A stretch of DNA of 64,000 bases from Pyrinomonadaceae bacterium MAG19_C2-C3 (GTDB lineage: Bacteria > Acidobacteriota > Blastocatellia > Pyrinomonadales > Pyrinomonadaceae): NCBI GenBank assembly GCA_024330265.1, contig JANDLT010000002.1:62001-126000 (forward strand), written 5' to 3'. The notes under the pieces are model-generated. The model was not told the DNA's origin. It worked only from the letters and a program-made list of their open reading frames with translations, and did no database searches. Positions 18,417-25,115 of this stretch are shown here, one piece after another. A program made the position numbers and the translations under genes. Positions within the stretch are counted from its first letter, which is position 1; the number at the start of each line of letters is the position of its first letter.

Positions 18417-19613
18417 ATGGCGAATGTTCCGAAGATTCTCATCATCTCATCCGACACGGGCGGCGGGCATCGTTCCGCCGCCGCCGCGATTGTCGCGGGC
18501 GTGCAGAAATTCTTTCAGCGTGATTCATATACGGTGAAAGTCGTGCGCGCGTGTGAGGAAGCGTGTTCGTTCACCGAACGCGGCGTGCGGCTCTATAACT
18601 GGTTGCTGTGTAATAAGCAGCATTGGATGAAGTATTTTTACTGGCTCGTCAATCGCTTTCGCCCTGAAACGCGCGAGTTCGTTCATCGTCGCGCCGTCGG
18701 CTACTTTCACACTTTGTTTGACCGTTGGTGTCCGCACGTCATCGTCAGCGTTCATCCTATGACGCAGCACATCTTGGGGCGCGTGCTAAGGGAACTAAAA
18801 CTGACGGACAAAATCCCGCTCGTCACCGTCGTTACCGACCCATGTTATGGCTTCTGGAAAGGTTGGGCGTGCGACGATGTGCGCCTGTATCTCGTCGCCA
18901 GCGAAGAAGCGAAACAACAACTGCTCGACTACGGCGTCAATCCCGAACGCATCAAAGTCGCGGGAATGCCTGTCCATCCCAAGTTCATATTTCCCGGTGC
19001 GGCATCGGTTGAAACGGCGCGGCGCGAACTCGGTTTAGACCCTCAAAAGTTCACCGTCTTTGTCAATGCGGGCTTTATCGGCGGCGGCAATATCCCGCAC
19101 ATCTTCCGCGAACTCGTGCGCGGCGAACTCCCTATTCAGGCAATCTTTCTCGCCGGACATAATCAAGAATTGAAACTCGAAGCCGACAAAATCGCGGCGG
19201 CGGCAAAGTTTCCGGTCAAGGTCATAGGCTATTCCGATAACGTCGAAAAACTGATGCGCGCCGCCGATGTGATGATTTCAAAACTCGGTGGGCTGACGAC
19301 GTTTGAAGCGATGGCATCGGGCGTTCCCGTCATCGCCGACATGACAACAACGCCGATGCCGCAAGAAGTCGGTGCGGGCGCGCTCATCGTGCGACGCGGC
19401 GCGGGCGTGATGCTCGAACGCATTACGGACATCGTGCCTATCGTGCGCCGCATCAGCGAAGACGCGAAACATCTCGCGGCACTGCGCGCGGCGACGATAA
19501 CTCTGGCGATGCCAAACGCGACCCGCTCCATCGTCGAAGAAATCACGAAACTGATTCCCGCAACTCACGAAGCCCGACGCGAACCCGCGCTCATCGAAGC
19601 ACGCATCGCGTGA
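18417..19613 (+). CDS. MGDG synthase / processive diacylglycerol glycosyltransferase-like protein (GT28)
   Basis: This 398-residue protein has the N-terminal ILIISSDTGGGHRSAAAAI typical of the family that glycosylates diacylglycerol at the membrane. The C-terminal nucleotide-sugar site reads MISKLGGLTTFEAMASGVPVI. Length and layout match plant MGDG synthases and Bacillus UgtP. The expected product is a glycolipid made from UDP-galactose or UDP-glucose. No transmembrane segment is obvious, in keeping with monotopic membrane binding. The gene stands alone between a hairpin element and a terminator-like stem. Confidence 0.88.
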   Translation: MANVPKILIISSDTGGGHRSAAAAIVAGVQKFFQRDSYTVKVVRACEEACSFTERGVRLYNWLLCNKQHWMKYFYWLVNRFRPETREFVHRRAVGYFHTLFDRWCPHVIVSVHPMTQHILGRVLRELKLTDKIPLVTVVTDPCYGFWKGWACDDVRLYLVASEEAKQQLLDYGVNPERIKVAGMPVHPKFIFPGAASVETARRELGLDPQKFTVFVNAGFIGGGNIPHIFRELVRGELPIQAIFLAGHNQELKLEADKIAAAAKFPVKVIGYSDNVEKLMRAADVMISKLGGLTTFEAMASGVPVIADMTTTPMPQEVGAGALIVRRGAGVMLERITDIVPIVRRISEDAKHLAALRAATITLAMPNATRSIVEEITKLIPATHEARREPALIEARIA

Positions 19614-19680
19614 CGAGGGGTGAGTTTGACGCCGCACCGCCGCCTAAGCTTTAATCAATTCGCTTTTCATATTTCACACT

Positions 19681-19710
19681 GCCCGCTTTCATATCGCAAG
19701 CGGGCTTTAT
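19681..19710 (+). terminator. Intrinsic terminator after the glycosyltransferase gene
   Basis: An 8-bp GC-rich stem GCCCGCTT/AAGCGGGC with a 9-nt loop is followed by TTTAT. It lies 68 nt after the glycosyltransferase stop and just before the SDR start. Confidence 0.7.
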
Positions 19711-19731
19711 TACGAATCGAAATAAACCGCT

Positions 19732-20481
19732 TTGACCTTACTTCTCGAAAATAAACGCGCCTTTATCTCCGGCGGCACGCGCGGCTTAGGCGCGGCTCTG
19801 TGCGAAGTCTTCGCACGCGAAGGCGCGGACGTGGCATTCAACTACCACTCGCGCGACGACCTCGCGGAAGTCACTAAAGCCAAAATTGAAGCCCACGGGC
19901 GACGAACGTTAGCTTATAAAATCTCCGTCACCGACCGCGTTAATCTCAAGCGCATGACGCGCGAAATCGTCGAAGCGTGGGGCGGGATAGACATTCTCAT
20001 CAACAACGCCGCGATAAACAAACCCGACAACTTTGCGACCACGACCGACAAATCTTGGGACACGGTAATTGACACCAACGTCAACGGCTTGTTCGCCGTC
20101 ACCAAACCGATTTACAAACAGATGATTCGCCAACGCGCCGGAAAAATCCTGAACATCACGTCCATCGGCGCGATTCGCTCACTCCCGACATCGGTTCACT
20201 ACGCGACCTCGAAAGCCGCCGTCATCGGCTTCACCAAATGCCTCTCACGCGAAGCCTCGAACTTCAGCGTCACCGTCAACGCCATCGCCGCCGGAATCTT
20301 CGACACTGACTTAGCCGACACACTCCCCGACCGCCTGTTAGAGATGCACGACTTCTGGAACTCGACCAAACGACGCGGCAAACCTTCGGAACTCGCCGAG
20401 TTCGCGGCGTTTATGTGTTCTGACAGAAACAGTTATATGAACGGCGAAATCGTGATTGTGGACGGCGGAGCGGTGACTTAA
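19732..20481 (+). CDS. Short-chain dehydrogenase/reductase (FabG-like)
   Basis: The 249-residue enzyme is a classical SDR: AFISGGTRGLGAAL (nucleotide site), LINNAAIN, the catalytic Ser in ILNITSIGA, YATSK, and the C-terminal VIVDGGAVT ending common to FabG-like oxidoreductases. Size is exactly that of the family. The only sensible start is TTG at 19732. Substrate is unknown; a 3-oxoacyl-ACP reductase role is possible, but many sugar and alcohol dehydrogenases share these motifs. It converges with the methyltransferase gene, 21 nt away. Confidence 0.88.
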   Translation: MTLLLENKRAFISGGTRGLGAALCEVFAREGADVAFNYHSRDDLAEVTKAKIEAHGRRTLAYKISVTDRVNLKRMTREIVEAWGGIDILINNAAINKPDNFATTTDKSWDTVIDTNVNGLFAVTKPIYKQMIRQRAGKILNITSIGAIRSLPTSVHYATSKAAVIGFTKCLSREASNFSVTVNAIAAGIFDTDLADTLPDRLLEMHDFWNSTKRRGKPSELAEFAAFMCSDRNSYMNGEIVIVDGGAVT

Positions 20482-20502
20482 AAGACTTTGCGCGGCAAGT
20501 AT

Positions 20503-21360
20503 CTAAATCAAACTAAGTTGGTTATCATCTGCTTTTTCGGATATAGGTTTGACATAACCGCCGTTGCGTTTTGAGATAGGCGTAATGTTATAAGAACCAT
20601 TCTGTATTCGCTCAACCCGTTTGGTGATGATGTCGTAGTAGTCCGCATTTATCTCATAAACCACATAACGGCGATTATTCAGGAGACAAGCCGCGACGGT
20701 TGTGCCGCTACCTGCGAACGGGTCTAAAACAATTCCATTTTCAGGACAGCTTGCTTTTACGATTCTCTCGACAATTTCAAGCGGCTTTTGAGTCGGATGA
20801 TTTTCGCGTTCCGAGTGAATGCGGTGAAGCCGCGAAACCGTCCATAAATCTTTCGGGTTGTATCCAACTTCAAGCCACTTCTTGCCAACGAAAATCGAAC
20901 GCGAACGCGCTTTCTTCGTTTCTTCATCGTAAGGAACGCGCACCGAATCCAAGTCAAAATAATAATCCTTCGACTTAGCAAAAAAGCCTATGGTGTCGTG
21001 AACGGAACTGTACTTGCGCGTGCTTCCACCCATGCTTGGAACGCGCCTGTCCCAGATGATTTCGTTAATCATCGTCATACGCGATTTCAGAAAAACAAAA
21101 ATCTCCGGGCTATAACGCCACGTCGTAAAAATGTAAAGGCTACCCGTTTGTTTGATTTTGGGAATGACAAGCGAAAGCCAGTTTTCCGTCCACGCTAAAA
21201 ACTCTTTCGATTCCTGTTTGTCCGATTCGTTACCATAATCTTTGCCCAAGTTATAAGGCGGGTCGGCAACAACCAAATCAATGCTCGAATCAGGCAACGA
21301 TGCGATGCCTTCGAGTGCGTCTATGTTACGAACCGTGTCGAGCCAATCAAGATTTTTCAT
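20503..21360 (-). CDS. Type II DNA methyltransferase (beta-class order, adenine-N6 or cytosine-N4)
   Basis: The 285-residue protein has catalytic motif IV VVADPPYNLGKDYG near the N-terminus, NHPTQKP (motif X region) and the SAM-binding VLDPFAGSGTTVAA near the C-terminus. That order is the beta class. DPPY points to amino methylation of adenine or cytosine-N4. The target-recognition part lies between. Its ATG overlaps the stop of the upstream gene by 4 nt (ATGA), so the two are translationally coupled. With that gene it probably forms a restriction-modification system. Base composition is more AT-rich than neighbours, suggesting transfer. Confidence 0.9.
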   Translation of the reverse strand: MKNLDWLDTVRNIDALEGIASLPDSSIDLVVADPPYNLGKDYGNESDKQESKEFLAWTENWLSLVIPKIKQTGSLYIFTTWRYSPEIFVFLKSRMTMINEIIWDRRVPSMGGSTRKYSSVHDTIGFFAKSKDYYFDLDSVRVPYDEETKKARSRSIFVGKKWLEVGYNPKDLWTVSRLHRIHSERENHPTQKPLEIVERIVKASCPENGIVLDPFAGSGTTVAACLLNNRRYVVYEINADYYDIITKRVERIQNGSYNITPISKRNGGYVKPISEKADDNQLSLI

Positions 21361-21962
21361 TGCAGTACAATACTCTTTGAATTGTCTTTTAGAAGTCGAA
21401 GAAATTCCGTCCGTGTTCGGAGAATCGGCGTGTGATGGTAAAACGCTTGTATCTTATCGTTTCGTGGGTTCACATAAATTGGTAAGAACTGCGGCGAAAA
21501 AACATGCACGCCTTCATGCACAAAACTTATTTCGACGTTTTGAAACTTTACTGGGAAGCAAGCATAAATCAATCTGTAATCTGCGTTGACTGTATATTGT
21601 GTGTAAAGTTTTTCAACGGCTGAAATATCGTTTTTGTTATGTCTCCCATCCACATTATGAATTTTGATGTTGACGTAATACTTGTAATCAAGTTTTAGCA
21701 GTATACAGTCATGCAAACAGGTGTCAGGCACATTTATGTCAACATCAGCTAATCTAAGTTGAGCCGCATGAAATTTGGTTTGTTGCGTAATCACTTGCTC
21801 AACAATCCAGCTAACAGAACGGGTATGAGGTTTTAATCCGTAGGGTAAGAGTTGCGGGTCTGTAATGTTAAACGCTTTAAGAAGTTTGACGATTGCTAAA
21901 AAGATACTTTTCACTTCAAGCATTTCGCTTTCAATCAACGCCACTTCTGATTCAAGAGTCAT
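21357..21962 (-). CDS. Putative type II restriction endonuclease, partner of the adjacent methyltransferase
   Basis: I do not recognise a named endonuclease family. The 201-residue product is coupled to the methyltransferase by an ATGA overlap, and the start ATG 21962 has GAAGGA upstream. A segment reading VPDTCLHDCILLKLDYKYYVNIKIHN resembles a PD-(D/E)xK core (acidic residue, strand, then (V)xIK). That and its position are the only evidence for nuclease function. It is AT-rich compared with lpxD and other neighbours. Confidence 0.6.
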   Translation of the reverse strand: MTLESEVALIESEMLEVKSIFLAIVKLLKAFNITDPQLLPYGLKPHTRSVSWIVEQVITQQTKFHAAQLRLADVDINVPDTCLHDCILLKLDYKYYVNIKIHNVDGRHNKNDISAVEKLYTQYTVNADYRLIYACFPVKFQNVEISFVHEGVHVFSPQFLPIYVNPRNDKIQAFYHHTPILRTRTEFLRLLKDNSKSIVLQ

Positions 21963-22043
21963 CAAGTAATTTCCTTCAGTAGTTTCGTAAAACGAAAAAG
22001 CAAAGTATCACAAACTGCATTCAACCTCACGGCTTTCATCAGC

Positions 22044-23081
22044 TCACTTTGCGCTGTCTGTTTCAAGCGCAACAATTCGCTTTTCCATTTCACGATTCGC
22101 CCGTGCCATACCGCCTAAGCGACGGAAGGCGGCGGTTGAGCGAAGCCAATCTTTATTGTCAAAAGCAGGTTTGCCGGACATGAGTTTGCCGGGTGCGATG
22201 TCGTGGCTGGTCGCGCTGCCCGCCGTCATGATGGCGTCGTCGCCGACGGTCAAATGTCCGGCGATGCCGACTTGTCCGGCGAGGATGACGCGCGCGCCGA
22301 TGTGAGATGAACCCGCCAAGCCGGTTTGGGCGCAGATGAGTGCGTCTTCACCGACGGTGCATGAGTGTCCGATTTGGACGAGGTTGTCTATTTTCGCTCC
22401 GCGCCGGATGCGTGACTCTCCGGTCGAGGCTTTGTCTATACAAGTTCCCGCGCCGATTTCTACGTCGTCTTCGATGACACATCTTCCGACTTGCGGAATC
22501 TTGAGCCAAGATTTTCGTTCGTCTTTCGCGTAGCCGAAGCCGTCGCTTCCAATCACGGCGTTGTTATAAATACGAACGCGCACACCGATAATCGTGTTTT
22601 CACGGATGCTGACGCCGGAGTGAATAACGGTGTCGTCGCCGATTGAAGTGTTTTCGTAAATCGTGACGTTGGGGTGAATGCAGACGTTGTTGCCGATAAC
22701 ACAATTCGCCGCGATAGAGACGTGCGCGCCGATAAATATGTTGTTGCCGAGTTGCGCGCTCCGGTCAATCGCCGCCGTCGGGTGAACGCCGGATTGCGGT
22801 CTTTGTTCGGGATGAAAAAGTCTTAACGCGCGGGTGAAAGCGAGATAAGAATCTTTCGCGCGCAGAACGGCAATCGCGTCGTTGTCAATCTCCGCATTTT
22901 CGTTAAGGTAAATCGCGCTCGCGCCCGTGTCGCGGGCGCGTGGTGTGTATTTCGGATTGGAGAGAAAGGTTATGTCGCCGTGTTGCGCTTCGTCTAATCC
23001 GGCGGCACGAATGATTTCAACGTTCGGGTCGCCGCGTTCAAGAACGGCGTTTGTTTGTTCGGCTAGTTCAATCAATTTCAT
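22044..23081 (-). CDS. lpxD: UDP-3-O-acylglucosamine N-acyltransferase
   Basis: This step adds the second hydroxyacyl chain to UDP-glucosamine in lipid A synthesis. From ATG 23081 the protein has 345 residues, starting MKLIELAEQ as usual for LpxD. After an N-terminal uridine-binding domain (GDITFLSNPKY) comes a left-handed beta helix of hexapeptide repeats (for example IGAHVSIAANCVIGNNVCIHP). The catalytic His region is KIDNLVQIGHSC. A short C-terminal helix follows. A TTG at 23108 would give nine more residues and overlap the upstream stop. Later lipid A genes lpxK and waaA are at 51-54 kb, so the pathway is scattered. Confidence 0.95.
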   Translation of the reverse strand: MKLIELAEQTNAVLERGDPNVEIIRAAGLDEAQHGDITFLSNPKYTPRARDTGASAIYLNENAEIDNDAIAVLRAKDSYLAFTRALRLFHPEQRPQSGVHPTAAIDRSAQLGNNIFIGAHVSIAANCVIGNNVCIHPNVTIYENTSIGDDTVIHSGVSIRENTIIGVRVRIYNNAVIGSDGFGYAKDERKSWLKIPQVGRCVIEDDVEIGAGTCIDKASTGESRIRRGAKIDNLVQIGHSCTVGEDALICAQTGLAGSSHIGARVILAGQVGIAGHLTVGDDAIMTAGSATSHDIAPGKLMSGKPAFDNKDWLRSTAAFRRLGGMARANREMEKRIVALETDSAK

Positions 23082-23104
23082 AAGTTGAGTATTGACAAAA
23101 GATT

Positions 23105-23455
23105 TCAATCTTTTATTTCTTCGATGACAGATGTGCCGCTTGATTTATCGCCGCTCGTCCATGTCCAAGTTTCATGCAAACGTAATCTTCCGTCATCCAA
23201 AGTTTCAGGAATCGAACGACATCTTCCGGTCATCAATTGACCTTGCTCATTAACGTGCGAGTAGCGCATATCGAGTGAGTCATCGTCTAAAACTTTAGCA
23301 ATCAATGTCCCGAAGCGAACGCTTCCACCCGCGTAAGTCGCCCAGACGATGCCCGCGCATTGGCGATAGTGAAACACGGTTGAAGGATCAACCTCGCCGT
23401 TTAGAGTGTTGCTTTGCGGCGCAAAGCGACGGTTGTCATAGTTGATGCGCGCCAT
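23105..23455 (-). CDS. Conserved small protein of unknown function
   Basis: The 116-residue product reads FHYRQCAGIVWATYAGGSVR, GTLIAKVLDDDSLDMRYSHVNEQGQLMTG and ETWTWTSGDKSSGTSVIEEI. I recall this family as a small all-beta protein often labelled as N-acetylglutamate synthase without evidence. No catalytic motif is visible. It is soluble and has no signal peptide. It ends 24 nt before the lpxD ATG, so both may be on one transcript. The IS605-type element begins a few bases upstream of its start codon and may have replaced its promoter. Confidence 0.7.
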   Translation of the reverse strand: MARINYDNRRFAPQSNTLNGEVDPSTVFHYRQCAGIVWATYAGGSVRFGTLIAKVLDDDSLDMRYSHVNEQGQLMTGRCRSIPETLDDGRLRLHETWTWTSGDKSSGTSVIEEIKD

Positions 23456-23476
23456 ACTTTTACCAAATGTGCCGTA

Positions 23477-23503
23477 AAGCCCCTGCCTTCAGGCATGGGA
23501 TAT
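23477..23503 (+). repeat. Left-end hairpin of the IS605-type element
   Basis: The sequence AAGCCCCTGCC-TTCA-GGCATGGGATAT can fold into an imperfect hairpin. It matches the right-end copy at 25088-25114 at all but a few positions and in the same orientation. Such subterminal hairpins are the recognition sites of Y1 TnpA. Confidence 0.75.
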
Positions 23504-23569
23504 AAGGCACACCGCCGAACGGCGGTAATGCTTTCGGGTTAAGTAGCGCGTCGCTATATAATGCGACGC

Positions 23570-23974
23570 ATGAAGTTAAGCGGCTATAAATCGAACAACA
23601 ATGTCGTGTACTCAAGTAAGTGGCATGTTGTCTGGTGTCCGAAATATCGCCGCCCCGTCTTGCAAGCAGAGATTGCCGCACGCCTCGAACAAATCTTGCG
23701 CGAAACATGCGACAGATACGAAGCCGAGATTCTTGCCTTAGAGATAATGCCTGACCACGTTCACCTACTCGTTGAAGTTGACCCGCAGTTTGGCATTCAT
23801 CGATAAGTTCAGAATCTAAAAGGCGCGTCGTCTCGTTATTTGCGGCAAGAGTTTTCTGATTTGAAGTCTCGCTTGCCGACGCTGTGGACGAACTCCTACT
23901 TTTGTTCTGGGGCGTCGGGTGGCGCACCGCTATCGGTGATAAAGCAGTATGTCGAGAATCAGAAGCATGTCTAA
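23570..23974 (+). pseudogene. tnpA: IS200/IS605 TnpA, interrupted by an in-frame TAA
   Basis: The reading frame starts MKLSGYKSNNNVVYSSKWHV and contains the HUH motif DHVHLLVEV, then meets TAA at 23804-23806. Reading on in the same frame gives a normal TnpA C-terminus (LRQEF, LPTLWTNSYF, VIKQYVENQ with the catalytic Tyr) ending TAA at 23972-23974. The single nonsense codon therefore separates the metal site from the nucleophilic tyrosine. Without readthrough the protein is inactive. Total length matches a 134-residue family member. Confidence 0.85.
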
Positions 23975-25070
23975 GCTGACTTTTCGGTACAGAATCTATC
24001 CGACGAAGCCACAAACGGCTTTGCTTGACAGCACGCTTTCGTACTGCTCTGAACTCTACAACGCCGCGTTGCAAGAACGCCGCGATGCGTGGCGCATCAA
24101 CCGCGAGTCGGTGAACTTCGCCGGACAAAGCGCGCAACTTCCTGAAATCAAAGCGGCGCGCGAAGAACTTGAAAATGTCTATTCTCAAGTTTTGCAAGAC
24201 ACCTTGCACCGTGTTGATAAGACTTTCAAAGCCTTCTTTGCCCGCGTGAAACGCGGGGACAAAGCCGGATTCCCGCGCTTTCGTTCCCGCGCCCGATACG
24301 ATTCTTTCACCTATCCGCAACTCGGCTTTTCCGTGAAGGGGGCGCATCTGTGCTTGTCGAAAATCGGCAAGGTCAAAATCAAACTGCATCGCCCTTTGCA
24401 AGGCAAGGTTAAGACGCTTACCGTAAAGCGCGAAGCCGGACGATGGTTCGCGTGTCTTTCCGTTGAGTGTGAAGCGCAATACTTGCCCCCGACGCTTGAA
24501 AGCGTCGGCATAGATGTTGGCTTGACCGCGTTTGCCACGCTTTCGGATGGAACGGAGGTTGACAATCCACGCTACTACCGTGAGGCACAAACAAAACTCC
24601 GCAAGGCACAACGTAAGGTTGCCCGACGAAAGAAAGGTTCGCATCGTCGCCGGAAAGCCGTACAACTTCTGCAAAGAGCGCACGCGCACGTCCATAATCA
24701 AAGGGCGGACTTTCACCACAAGATTTCTCGTTGGCTGGTCAACAATTATGGCGTGATAGCCGTCGAAGATTTGAACGTCAAAGGACTTGCAAGCGGGATG
24801 CTTGCCAAGAGTGTCAATGATGCCGGATGGTCTGCCTTTCTCGATAAAGTCGCGTACAAAGCTGAAAACGCTGGTCGCGGCTTGGTTAAGGTGAACGCTC
24901 GTGGTACGAGTCAAACTTGTCTTTGTGGAACGCACACACCCAAGACGTTGAGCCAACGCTGGCATCAGTGTTCGGCTTGCGGATTGTCTGCGAATAGAGA
25001 CCATGTTTCTGCTCAAATAATTCTGTCTAGGGCGAGGATACCGCCTTCAAGCGTCAACGCAAGCCACTAG
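23967..25070 (+). CDS. tnpB: TnpB RNA-guided endonuclease (IS605 family)
   Basis: The 367-residue product has the RuvC-like active-site triad split as in TnpB: GIDVGL (Asp), VAVEDLNVKGL-type segment IAVEDLNVKGL (Glu) and SANRDHVSA (Asp). A zinc ribbon (CLCG..CSACG) sits before the last Asp. The N-terminal LTFRYRIYPTKPQTALL is typical. Known relatives cut DNA guided by an RNA made from the element's right end. Start ATG 23967 overlaps the tnpA stop, the standard arrangement; an upstream GTG/ATG at 23949 is less likely. All key residues are present, so it may still be active although tnpA is broken. A long reverse-strand frame over the same DNA is a shadow. Confidence 0.92.
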   Translation: MSKLTFRYRIYPTKPQTALLDSTLSYCSELYNAALQERRDAWRINRESVNFAGQSAQLPEIKAAREELENVYSQVLQDTLHRVDKTFKAFFARVKRGDKAGFPRFRSRARYDSFTYPQLGFSVKGAHLCLSKIGKVKIKLHRPLQGKVKTLTVKREAGRWFACLSVECEAQYLPPTLESVGIDVGLTAFATLSDGTEVDNPRYYREAQTKLRKAQRKVARRKKGSHRRRKAVQLLQRAHAHVHNQRADFHHKISRWLVNNYGVIAVEDLNVKGLASGMLAKSVNDAGWSAFLDKVAYKAENAGRGLVKVNARGTSQTCLCGTHTPKTLSQRWHQCSACGLSANRDHVSAQIILSRARIPPSSVNASH

Positions 25071-25087
25071 GCTACACGTTGCTTGAG

Positions 25088-25114
25088 AAGCCCCCGCCTT
25101 CAGGCGTGGGGTAT
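25088..25114 (+). repeat. Right-end hairpin of the IS605-type element (likely within the TnpB guide RNA region)
   Basis: The sequence AAGCCCCCGCC-TTCA-GGCGTGGGGTAT is a near copy of the left-end hairpin. From published TnpB systems, the guide (omega/reRNA) covers the end of tnpB and this hairpin, with the guide taken from flanking DNA beyond it. Here that flank is the 3' end of priA. Confidence 0.65.
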
Positions 25115-25115
25115 G

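Larger units (their letters stand above)
23464..25115 (+). mobile_element. IS605-type insertion sequence with interrupted tnpA and intact tnpB
   Basis: The element of about 1.65 kb carries tnpA (stop-interrupted) and tnpB in the usual overlapping order. Nearly identical 27-nt end hairpins lie at 23477-23503 and 25088-25114. TTAC at 23460-23463 directly precedes the proposed left end and could be the target tetranucleotide. There are no terminal inverted repeats or target duplications, as expected for this class. Exact ends are uncertain by some bases. Confidence 0.8.

Noticed and set aside
23460..25016. 518-codon open frame on the minus strand across the IS605-type element
   Set aside because: It lies antisense to tnpB, has no family motifs and reflects codon bias of the real gene.
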